From Neisseriaceae bacterium (GTDB lineage: Bacteria; Pseudomonadota; Gammaproteobacteria; Burkholderiales; Neisseriaceae), in contig JAGBKK010000023.1 of the NCBI GenBank assembly GCA_017934045.1, positions 1-61,184 on the forward strand: 61,184 bases of DNA, in the 5' to 3' direction. The stretch's first letter is position 1. Every line of letters starts with the position of its first letter. Below are positions 54,375-61,184 of the stretch, piece after piece. The position numbers and the translations under genes were made by a program. Below the pieces are notes generated by a model. That model was not told the DNA's origin and searched no databases. It was given only the letters and a program-made list of their open reading frames with translations.

Positions 54375-55124
54375 TTATCTCACAAATACCCATTGTTTTT
54401 CATTCGATAGGCTGCCTGAAAATTCATAACCGCCGTCATTGAAATCTTTTAATGCGTCAGCGTCTCGAATGTTATTTAACGCCGCAAATCGTACCATTTT
54501 GCCGCGTGCTTGTTTGGCATACAGGCTCACCGTTTGATATTTGCCGTTTTTGTATTCTTTAAATTGTGGGCTAATGGTGGGAACGGTGAGTTTTTCAGGC
54601 AGCACGGCAGAAAAATATTCGTTGGACGCTAAATTGATTAAATGCGTGGCGTTGGCGGCATTGATTTTGTCTTGCAACAAAGTAGTGATTTTGTCGCCCC
54701 AGAAGTCGTATAAAGACGGTTGCAATTTTGTCCCCATTTCCAAACGGTGCGGATAAATGCCGTCTAATGGTTTTAATAAGCCGTATAGTCCTGATAATAT
54801 GCTTAAATTTTGTTGTAAATAGGCAATCGATTTTTCAGGCAGCGTCCGCACCGATAAGCCGTTGTAAGCGTCTCCGTTAAATAAATAAACGGCAGCAGCA
54901 GCGTGCTGTAAATCATTGTTCCATTCGGCAAATCGTTGAACATTTAATAGCGATAATTTATCAGAAATTCCCATTAACTGTGCCAAATCGTGCGGAGCAA
55001 ATGTCCGCATTTTTTCCACCAATATTTCAGCCTGCGTAATCAATGCAGGGTTTGCTAATGCAATTTGCGGACAATCCGACAATGCGGCTAATTTTTTAGC
55101 AGGAGAAAGAATAAAATGTAACAT
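54375..55124 (-). CDS. yaaA: YaaA-type peroxide stress protein
   Basis: A 249-residue DUF328/YaaA protein that lowers intracellular iron damage under H2O2 stress. The ATG at 55124 begins MLHFILSPAKKLAALSDCP, the family's typical start; an earlier in-frame start would add an unsupported leader. Also seen: RFAEWNNDLQHAAAAVYLFNGDAYNGL, YGLLKPLDGIYPHRLEMGTKL and NLASNEYFSAVLP. The last residues, FSGSLSNEKQWVFVR, are encoded partly by a DUS-like word, slightly altering the usual end. Its leader holds four hairpins. Confidence 0.92.
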   Translation of the reverse strand: MLHFILSPAKKLAALSDCPQIALANPALITQAEILVEKMRTFAPHDLAQLMGISDKLSLLNVQRFAEWNNDLQHAAAAVYLFNGDAYNGLSVRTLPEKSIAYLQQNLSILSGLYGLLKPLDGIYPHRLEMGTKLQPSLYDFWGDKITTLLQDKINAANATHLINLASNEYFSAVLPEKLTVPTISPQFKEYKNGKYQTVSLYAKQARGKMVRFAALNNIRDADALKDFNDGGYEFSGSLSNEKQWVFVR

Positions 55125-55149
55125 TTTGATTGATATATAAAAAAATAAT

Positions 55150-55232
55150 TTTGGCTTCGCCCAAATTTCGGTTTGATTGCTTCGCAATCCTTTTATTTAC
55201 TTCGTAAATAAGATTTGATACTTCGTATCAAA
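55150..55232 (-). repeat. Array of four short hairpins with TTC/GAA loops
   Basis: Four tandem hairpins: TTTGGCTTCGCCCAAA (55150), GATTGCTTCGCAATC (55175), TTATTTACTTCGTAAATAA (55193) and TTTGATACTTCGTATCAAA (55214). The last three have perfect 6- or 8-bp stems; each has CTTCG at the tip, read as CGAAG on the yaaA strand. They fill the yaaA leader. Confidence 0.8.
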
Positions 55233-55264
55233 TAAACCTTATTTTCAGGCAGCCTGAAAGTGAA

Positions 55265-55927
55265 TTACCGCACAATTTCATCGCAAAATCGAATGGTTAA
55301 ACCGCCCAATCGTGTTGCTTCGGCTTTAATGAAGTCGTCTAATTGAGCAGCAAAGTCGCCAGCTGCCCAGTCTTCGATGCGTAAGCAACCGCCGTAACGC
55401 AAGGAATGACGCGTTCTAAAACCGCATACCGCTGACGCTGATTTTTGCTCTGCCTTGAAAACGCCCACCATTCGATAGCCTTCTTTACGCATAAAGTCAT
55501 TGATAAATAAGGTAAATTCTTCTAATGTAAATTGCGGATAAATCGTTGATAATGCGTCAAATGCCAAAGCGGTTTCGGACGGCAAGAGTTCTGCCACACG
55601 AATGGCAGACGGCGTTTTGGTGGCAACATTTGCTGAAATTTGAGCGGCATGCTCACCATCGCACATTTGTAATTCATTGTCGCCTGCAAAATCCATCAAA
55701 AAGCGGAACATATCAGGATTAACGCTTTCTAACTGTTTATCAACAATCACGCAACGCACTTGGTTAATCAATTGCGGACGCACAAACTTGTGATGAGCCA
55801 AACGATGACCACGGTCAAAAGACGACAAAATGCCTGATAATCTGTCCGACCAGTCGCTGGGACGAAAGGTTTTGCCTTTTTGGGTAATGCCTTGAATAAT
55901 AATGCAGTTTTCAAATTGTTCTGCCAT
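55265..55927 (-). CDS. DUF3579 domain fused to a GNAT-like acetyltransferase domain
   Basis: From the ATG at 55927 (AGGTG upstream) it has 220 residues. The N-terminal 95 or so match DUF3579: IIIQGITQKGKTFRPSDWSDRLSGIL, RPQLINQVRCVIVDKQLESVNPDMFRFLMDFAGDN. After a linker the remainder looks like a GNAT N-acetyltransferase: LPSETALAFDALSTIYPQFTLEEFTLFINDFMRKEGYRMVGVFKAEQKSASAVCGFRTRHSLRYGGCLRIEDWA. The GNAT acetyl-CoA loop is short, so activity is uncertain. Substrate and role are unknown. Stands alone upstream of the hairpin array and yaaA. Confidence 0.75.
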   Translation of the reverse strand: MAEQFENCIIIQGITQKGKTFRPSDWSDRLSGILSSFDRGHRLAHHKFVRPQLINQVRCVIVDKQLESVNPDMFRFLMDFAGDNELQMCDGEHAAQISANVATKTPSAIRVAELLPSETALAFDALSTIYPQFTLEEFTLFINDFMRKEGYRMVGVFKAEQKSASAVCGFRTRHSLRYGGCLRIEDWAAGDFAAQLDDFIKAEATRLGGLTIRFCDEIVR

Positions 55928-56108
55928 AAGTATCACCTGATATGCTCTTAATTGTGTGAATGCGTATTATATAACGAAGTGGCGATGAGTTTCAGGCAGC
56001 CTGAAACAATCAAATTTTTGCAAAAAAGTCAATAAATTATTTTGTGCTGTGCCATAAATCCGTTAGAATGTTACCTTTTGTAGGTTTTAACAAGTAGGGA
56101 ATAAAACG

Positions 56109-57656
56109 ATGAGAATTGGTATCCCCAAAGAGAGTTTGGACGGTGAAAAACGCGTTGCTGCCACGCCAACTACGGTGGCTCAATTACTAAAATTGGGTTT
56201 TCAGGTTGCCGTAGAAAGCGGTGCAGGTAAATTGTCGAATTTTGCCGATGAAGATTATGTTGCGGCAGGGGCAGAAATTGCCGACAGCGTTTGGCAGTCG
56301 GATATGATTTACAAAATCAATTTGCCCACCGATGAAGAAATTGCCGCAATGAACGAAGGTGCCGTGTTGGTGTCGTTCGTTCAGCCTGCCCAACACCCTG
56401 TTTTGGTGGAAAAATTAAAAGATAAAAAAATCACTTCAATGGCGGTGGATATGGTGCCACGCATTTCACGCGCTCAATCGATGGATGTTTTGTCGTCTAT
56501 GGCAAACATTAGCGGTTATCGTGCGGTGGTGGAAGCGGCTCACGCTTTTGGGCGTTTTTTCACTGGGCAAATTACTGCCGCAGGTAAAGTGCCACCTGCC
56601 AAAGTGTTGGTGATTGGTGCAGGGGTTGCAGGTCTTGCTGCAATTGGTGCGGCTCATTCTTTGGGTGCGGAAGTGTATGCGTTTGATACGCGTCCCGAAG
56701 TGGCTGAACAAATTGAATCAATGGGCGGTCATTTCTTAAAATTAGACTTCAAAGAAGAAGATACGGGTTCAGGCGATGGCTACGCCAAAGTGATGAGCGA
56801 AGAATTTATCGCCGCCGAAATGGCTTTGTTTGCCGAACAAGCCAAAGTGGTGGATATTATCATCACCACCGCCGCTATTCCAGGCAAGGCTTCGCCCAAA
56901 CTCATCACCCGCGAAATGGTCGATAGTATGAAAAACGGCTCGGTGATTGTGGATTTAGCCGCCGCAGGTGGCGGTAACTGTGAATACACCGTACCAGGTA
57001 AAGCGGTAATGACGGCAAACGGCGTTCGCATTGTGGGTTATACCGATTTGGCAAATCGCTTGTCGGGTCAGTCTTCGCAACTTTATGCAACCAATTTGGT
57101 GAATTTAACCAAGTTATTATCGCCTGAAAAAAATGGCGAAATTAACTTAAATTTTGAAGACCCGATTATTCGCAATATGACGGTAACGCACGCTGGCGAA
57201 GTAATGTATCCGCCGCCACCAATTCAAGTTTCTGCCGCACCGAAAAAAGAAGAACAAACTGTTCAGGCTGCCTCTGTGAAAGAAGATAAGCCAGTTTCGG
57301 CAATCAAACGCTTGTTGCCTGCGATATTAGGTGCAGCAGTGATTTTGTTCATTGGTGCGGTTGCTCCTGAAACCCCCAAAGAACCTGATTTGCTATCGCA
57401 TTTGGTGGTCTTCGCCTTGTCGTGCGTGATTGGCTATTATGTGGTGTGGAATGTAACCCACTCACTGCACACGCCATTAATGTCAGTTACGAATGCGATT
57501 AGTGGCATTATTATTGTCGGAGCGTTGCTGCAAATTTCGCAGGGCTACGGCTTTGCGTCCTTGTTGGCGTTTATCGGCATATTTTTGGTGAGCATTAACA
57601 TATTTGGCGGATTTTTTGTAACTCGCCGAATGCTTAATATGTTCCGCAAAGGTTAA
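56109..57656 (+). CDS. pntA: NAD(P) transhydrogenase subunit alpha
   Basis: Proton-translocating transhydrogenase alpha subunit, 515 residues. Soluble NAD(H)-binding domain I covers about residues 1-380, with [20 protein letters not shown], the dinucleotide loop [75 protein letters not shown]. After a linker a group of four hydrophobic segments anchors it in the membrane ([15 protein letters not shown] through [25 protein letters not shown]). pntB follows 12 bases later. A DUS fragment encodes the linker QAAS. Confidence 0.97.
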   Translation: MRIGIPKESLDGEKRVAATPTTVAQLLKLGFQVAVESGAGKLSNFADEDYVAAGAEIADSVWQSDMIYKINLPTDEEIAAMNEGAVLVSFVQPAQHPVLVEKLKDKKITSMAVDMVPRISRAQSMDVLSSMANISGYRAVVEAAHAFGRFFTGQITAAGKVPPAKVLVIGAGVAGLAAIGAAHSLGAEVYAFDTRPEVAEQIESMGGHFLKLDFKEEDTGSGDGYAKVMSEEFIAAEMALFAEQAKVVDIIITTAAIPGKASPKLITREMVDSMKNGSVIVDLAAAGGGNCEYTVPGKAVMTANGVRIVGYTDLANRLSGQSSQLYATNLVNLTKLLSPEKNGEINLNFEDPIIRNMTVTHAGEVMYPPPPIQVSAAPKKEEQTVQAASVKEDKPVSAIKRLLPAILGAAVILFIGAVAPETPKEPDLLSHLVVFALSCVIGYYVVWNVTHSLHTPLMSVTNAISGIIIVGALLQISQGYGFASLLAFIGIFLVSINIFGGFFVTRRMLNMFRKG

Positions 57657-57667
57657 GGGGGTTGATT

Positions 57668-59050
57668 ATGTCATCAGGAATCGTTACTTCCGCTTACATT
57701 ATTGCGGCAATTTTCTTTATTTTGGCTCTGGCAGGGCTTTCCAAACAAGAAACCGCCAAAAACGGCAATATGTTTGGCATGATTGGTATGGCAATCGCCC
57801 TAATTGCCACAATGTTCAGCGAAAATGTACAAGGTTTAGGCTGGATTATCATTGCGATGATTGCAGGCGGTGCGGTGGGCGTTTATAAAGCCAAAAAAGT
57901 CGAAATGACACAAATGCCTGAATTGATTGCCTTATTACACAGTTTTGTCGGCTTAACCGCCGTGTTGGTAGGCTTTAACAGTTTTATTCAATCGGATAAT
58001 ATCTCTGCCGACATGCACACCGTGCATTTAATTGAAGTCTTTTTAGGCGTATTCATTGGTGCGGTAACCTTTACAGGTTCAATCGTGGCGTGGGGCAAAC
58101 TGAAAGGCAAAATCAGCGGCAAACCGATGACCTTGCCCCACAAACACTTGTTGAACTTGGGTGCGTTGGTATTGTCCTTAATCTTACTGATTGTGTTTGT
58201 TGCCGCCGAAGGTTCTTGGTTCTGCTTAATTTTAATGACGATGATTGCTTTGGCGTTCGGCTGGCATTTGGTGGCATCGATTGGTGGTGCGGATATGCCT
58301 GTGGTGGTTTCAATGCTGAACTCCTATTCAGGCTGGGCAGCCGCTGCCGCAGGTTTTATGTTAAGCAACGACTTATTGATTGTAACAGGTGCATTGGTCG
58401 GTTCATCAGGGGCGATTTTGTCCTACATTATGTGCCGTGCAATGAACCGCTCGTTTATCTCCGTGATTGCAGGCGGTTTCGGCACAGACGGCTCGTCAAG
58501 TACTTCAAGCGAAGAAGTGGGCGAATATCGAGAAGTCAAACCTGCCGATGTGGCTGATATGCTTAAAAACGCAAACAGCGTGATTATCACACCAGGCTAT
58601 GGTATGGCAGTGGCACAAGCACAATATCCTGTGGCAGAAATCACCGAAAAACTGCGTCAAAAAGGTGTGAATGTGCGTTTTGGCATACACCCTGTGGCAG
58701 GACGCTTGCCAGGACATATGAATGTGCTGTTGGCAGAAGCCAAAGTGCCGTATGACATTGTGCTGGAAATGGACGAAATCAATGACGACTTTGCCGACAC
58801 CGATGTGGTTTTGGTGATTGGTGCGAACGACACCGTCAATCCAGCCGCTATGACTGACCCGAATAGTCCGATTGCAGGAATGCCTGTATTGAAAGTGTGG
58901 GAAGCCAAAACAGTTGTGGTCTTCAAACGCTCCATGAACACAGGCTACGCAGGCGTGCAAAATCCATTATTCTTCAATGAAAACAGCGTGATGTGCTTCG
59001 GCGACGCCAAAGCAACGGTTGATGAGATTTTGCATAACTTAACTGCATAA
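57668..59050 (+). CDS. pntB: NAD(P) transhydrogenase subunit beta
   Basis: Membrane/NADP-binding beta subunit, 460 residues from the ATG at 57668 (AAGGGGG upstream). Nine or so hydrophobic segments fill residues 1-265, including the His-bearing [17 protein letters not shown]. The C-terminal NADP(H) domain III has [71 protein letters not shown] and [11 protein letters not shown]. With pntA it uses proton-motive force to make NADPH. A terminator flanked by inverted DUS follows. Confidence 0.97.
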   Translation: MSSGIVTSAYIIAAIFFILALAGLSKQETAKNGNMFGMIGMAIALIATMFSENVQGLGWIIIAMIAGGAVGVYKAKKVEMTQMPELIALLHSFVGLTAVLVGFNSFIQSDNISADMHTVHLIEVFLGVFIGAVTFTGSIVAWGKLKGKISGKPMTLPHKHLLNLGALVLSLILLIVFVAAEGSWFCLILMTMIALAFGWHLVASIGGADMPVVVSMLNSYSGWAAAAAGFMLSNDLLIVTGALVGSSGAILSYIMCRAMNRSFISVIAGGFGTDGSSSTSSEEVGEYREVKPADVADMLKNANSVIITPGYGMAVAQAQYPVAEITEKLRQKGVNVRFGIHPVAGRLPGHMNVLLAEAKVPYDIVLEMDEINDDFADTDVVLVIGANDTVNPAAMTDPNSPIAGMPVLKVWEAKTVVVFKRSMNTGYAGVQNPLFFNENSVMCFGDAKATVDEILHNLTA

Positions 59051-59072
59051 AATAATCATTCAGGCAGCCTGA

Positions 59073-59105
59073 AAAACCGTTCTATTGATTAGGACGGTTT
59101 TTTTC
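59073..59105 (+). terminator. pntB terminator flanked by an inverted DUS pair
   Basis: AAAACCGTTCTA / TAGGACGGTTTT with loop TTGAT, then a T run. It is nested inside a DUS inverted pair at 59059-59073 and 59103-59117, so an even longer stem is possible. Confidence 0.88.
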
Positions 59106-59224
59106 AGGCTGCCTGAACGATGAAAAATACTTAAATCAATCGTTATTTAGTGCTATTATTGACAGTTTCACCGATTGCCAATCGGCGTAAATTTTTATTA
59201 AACCATAAATTTGGAGAATCTCTT

Positions 59225-60205
59225 ATGAAATCACCTGTTCGTGTTGCCGTTACTGGTGCGGCTGGTCAAATTGGTTACGCTTTATTGTTCCGCATTGCTT
59301 CTGGCGAAATGTTGGGTAAAGACCAACCTGTTATTTTGCAATTATTGGACTTGCCCCAAGCCCAAAACGCCGTGAAAGGCGTGATGATGGAATTGCAAGA
59401 CTGTGCATTCCCCTTGTTGGCTGGTATGGTGGCAACAGACGACCCCGAAGTTGCTTTCAAAGACGCAGACATCGCCATTTTGGTGGGTGCAAGACCACGC
59501 AGTAAAGGTATGGAGCGTGCTGACTTGTTGCAAGCCAACGCCGCTATTTTCACCGTGCAAGGTGCGGCTTTGAATAAAGTAGCTAGCCGCAATGTGAAAG
59601 TTTTGGTGGTGGGCAATCCTGCGAATACCAACGCTTATATTGCGATGAAATCTGCTCCTGATTTACCTGCCAAAAACTTCACCGCAATGTTGCGTTTGGA
59701 TCACAACCGTGCATTAAGCCAACTGTCTGAAAAAACAGGCAAACCTGTGGCTGCCATCGAAAAAATGTGCGTTTGGGGCAATCACAGTCCGTCTATGTAT
59801 GCTGATTATCGTTTTGCCACGATTGACGGAGCAAGCGTTAAAGAAATGATTAACGACCACGAATGGTATGCCAACACATTCTTGCCCACCGTGGGCAAAC
59901 GCGGTGCAGCGATTATCGAAGCACGCGGTTTATCATCAGCCGCATCTGCCGCTAATGCCGCCATCGACCACATTCGCGACTGGGTATTAGGCACAAACGG
60001 CAAATGGGTTACTATGGGCATTCCGTCTGACGGCTCTTACGGCATTGAAAAAGGCATTATCAGCGGTTTCCCAGTAACTTGCGAAAACGGCGAATACAAA
60101 ATCGTTCAAGGCTTGGAAATTGACGCATTCAGCCAAGGCTTAATCGACAAAACCATCGCCGAATTGAAAGAAGAACAAGCAGGCGTGGCTCATTTGTTGA
60201 AATAA
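59225..60205 (+). CDS. mdh: Malate dehydrogenase (NAD)
   Basis: Oxidises malate to oxaloacetate; cytosolic, 326 residues from the ATG at 59225 (GGAG 9 bases upstream; the frame is open earlier but that leader is not credible). NAD loop [22 protein letters not shown] (about residues 6-27), [26 protein letters not shown], the substrate-arginine region [31 protein letters not shown], and catalytic His in [11 protein letters not shown]. This is the MDH type common in beta-proteobacteria. It adds to the TCA block at 34845-39712. Confidence 0.97.
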   Translation: MKSPVRVAVTGAAGQIGYALLFRIASGEMLGKDQPVILQLLDLPQAQNAVKGVMMELQDCAFPLLAGMVATDDPEVAFKDADIAILVGARPRSKGMERADLLQANAAIFTVQGAALNKVASRNVKVLVVGNPANTNAYIAMKSAPDLPAKNFTAMLRLDHNRALSQLSEKTGKPVAAIEKMCVWGNHSPSMYADYRFATIDGASVKEMINDHEWYANTFLPTVGKRGAAIIEARGLSSAASAANAAIDHIRDWVLGTNGKWVTMGIPSDGSYGIEKGIISGFPVTCENGEYKIVQGLEIDAFSQGLIDKTIAELKEEQAGVAHLLK

Positions 60206-60224
60206 TTGCTTGTTTTGTAAGTAA

Positions 60225-60256
60225 AAACACCTTTCCGCAAAGCGAAAGGTGTTTTT
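60225..60256 (+). terminator. mdh terminator
   Basis: Ten-base stem AACACCTTTC / GAAAGGTGTT with an 8-base loop and a T run, 20 bases after the mdh stop. Confidence 0.92.
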
Positions 60257-60504
60257 TGTGCGATTAAGTTTTTCAGGCAGCCTAAAAATATAGCAAAACA
60301 ACTTCAAAATGTTAAAAACTGTGTCATTGCGAGATTTGAACGAAGTTCAAATCGTGGCAATCCAGTTAAAACCGCAGGTTTTAACAAACGCCGATAGGCG
60401 TTTTTAACGGCATTGCATTAAGTTTTTCAGGTAGCCCATTTCGTTATTGCTCACTTTTGACACGGTTTAAATTTCAGGCAGCCTGAATAATAACAAGCAA
60501 CAAT
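60257..60504. repeat. Repeat-filled gap after mdh
   Basis: About 250 bases without a gene. Holds DUS at 60271 (imperfect) and 60471, a Correia-type end remnant (ATATAGCAAAACAACTTCAA at 60294) and a REP-like segment beginning GTCATTGCGAGATTTGAACG, with GTTCAAATCGTGGCAATCC. Confidence 0.55.
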
Positions 60505-60530
60505 AAAAAACGCCCCAAAGGGCGTTTTTT
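60505..60530 (-). terminator. Terminator of the Sel1-repeat gene
   Basis: A ten-base stem AAAAACGCCC / GGGCGTTTTT around CAAA, with T runs on both sides. The stop codon of the minus-strand gene overlaps it. Confidence 0.85.
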
Positions 60531-61184
60531 AATATCCTGCTATATTCAATTCTTTATACCAGTCGCAACCGTCTTGATAGCCTAAATCACAGGCTTTGCT
60601 AAAATATTTTTTGGCAGTAGAAAAGTCTTGCCGTTTTCCTTGACCGTTGTAATACAACGCACCGAGATTATAGCAACCGTTTGCCTTACCGCCATTACAG
60701 GCTTGTTCATACAATTTAGCGGCTTGGGCATAGTTTTGTTTTACACCTTGACCGTTGTCATACGACACGCCGAGATTATAGCAACCTTGTGCATAACCGC
60801 CATGACAGGCTTGTTCATACAATTTAGCGGCTTGGGCATAGTTTTGTTTGACACCTTGACCTTTGTCATACAATACGCCGAGATTATAGCAACCCTTTGC
60901 AACACCGCCATGACAGGCTTGTTCATACAATTTAGCGGCTTGTGCATAGTTTTGTGTCACACCTTGACCTTTTTCATACGACACGCCGAGATTAAAGCAA
61001 CCCTCTGCAACACCGCCATGACAGGCTTGTTCATACCATTTAGTGGCTTGGGCATAGTTTTGTTTCACACCTTGACCTTTGTCATACGACACGCCGAGAT
61101 TAAAGCAACCCTGTGCATCACCGCCATGACAGGCTTGTTCAAACAGTTTAGCGGCTTGGGCATAGTTTTGTTTCACACCTTGAC
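60529..61184 (-). CDS. Sel1-repeat protein, 3' part, with near-identical repeats
   Basis: The frame is open through the window edge, so the start lies beyond it. At least five Sel1-type units of exactly 36 residues are seen, each VKQNYAQAAKLYEQACHGG then A.GCYNLGVSYDKGQG, differing at only a few positions, and a diverged last unit (RQDFSTAKKYFSKACDLGYQDGC). Each has two cysteines, A C in EQAC and GC, which is typical of helix-packing disulfides in exported Sel1 proteins (as in Helicobacter HcpA types). The DNA repeats (108 bp) are nearly identical, so copy number may vary. Function of the protein is unknown; a scaffold or envelope role is likely. Confidence 0.85.
   Translation of the reverse strand, partial: QGVKQNYAQAAKLFEQACHGGDAQGCFNLGVSYDKGQGVKQNYAQATKWYEQACHGGVAEGCFNLGVSYEKGQGVTQNYAQAAKLYEQACHGGVAKGCYNLGVLYDKGQGVKQNYAQAAKLYEQACHGGYAQGCYNLGVSYDNGQGVKQNYAQAAKLYEQACNGGKANGCYNLGALYYNGQGKRQDFSTAKKYFSKACDLGYQDGCDWYKELNIAGY

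Noticed and set aside
55150-55232. The four hairpins read as a CRISPR array
   Set aside because: Unit sequences differ, spacing is irregular, and only the loop is shared. No array or cas gene is seen in the window.
60529-61184. The 108-bp repeats as a CRISPR or minisatellite without coding
   Set aside because: They are in frame and encode clean Sel1 repeats.

Overview
The window is AT-rich DNA from a member of the Neisseriaceae. The strongest sign is a near-palindromic word, TTTCAGGCAGCCTGAAA or its reverse complement TTTCAGGCTGCCTGAAA, which occurs roughly once per kilobase on both strands. It contains AGGCAGCCTGAA and AGGCTGCCTGAA, the DNA uptake sequence (DUS) dialects described from Kingella and Simonsiella. 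Type IV pilus genes (PilC/PilY1, two PilE-type pilins, a TfpX/TfpZ accessory protein) and 106-107 bp elements resembling Neisseria Correia elements agree. The low G+C and this DUS suggest a Simonsiella/Kingella/Alysiella-type genus; the species cannot be fixed from the sequence alone.

Layout. 1-3282: 3' end of pilC/pilY1, a Correia-like element, thyA. 3316-7772 (minus): pyrG, an orphan kpsC-type capsule-linker glycosyltransferase, a MoeB/ThiF-type enzyme. 7975-12742: hemX-hemY, anmK, a VapBC-like toxin-antitoxin pair. 12835-17943: two small lipoproteins, leuS, dsbB-rsmJ. 17968-22726 (minus): an EfeU/EfeO/EfeB iron-uptake locus with a His-rich lipoprotein and a small membrane protein between efeO and efeB. 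23164-25156: a divergent module of an XRE regulator facing a small membrane protein and two lipoproteins, with an array of GGTGCA half-sites between them. 25229-31904 (minus): aceA, a Sel1-repeat protein, thrS, two unknown genes, BrnT/BrnA, tRNA-Val. 31975-34223 (minus): tfpX and two pilins.

34845-39712 (minus) is a TCA block, sdhCDAB-sdhE-gltA. 40114-42222 holds a broken tautomerase gene and iscR-iscS; 42260-44372 (minus) holds pncB, a small membrane protein and a frameshifted pilin-like membrane protein. 44562-49761 (plus): two envelope proteins, trhP, yceF-type maf, an RsmI-like methylase, rarA. 49800-55927 is mostly minus: an unknown gene, prfA, an entericidin-like peptide, mscL with a zinc ribbon, alr, yaaA and a DUF3579-GNAT protein, with tRNA-Glu and tRNA-Pro (plus strand) flanking two tandem Correia-like elements. 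56109-60205: pntA-pntB and mdh. The window ends inside a Sel1-repeat gene.

The core is ordinary central metabolism and translation: citrate synthase, succinate and malate dehydrogenases, isocitrate lyase, transhydrogenase, and leucyl- and threonyl-tRNA synthetases. The accessory content is small and scattered: toxin-antitoxin pairs, small lipoproteins, pilin variants, and several families of short palindromic or terminal-inverted-repeat elements that supply terminators and fill most intergenic gaps. No CRISPR array, rRNA, prophage, transposase or replication origin was seen. The least explained loci are the XRE/lipoprotein module, the His-rich insert in the efe locus, and the pilin-like membrane gene.
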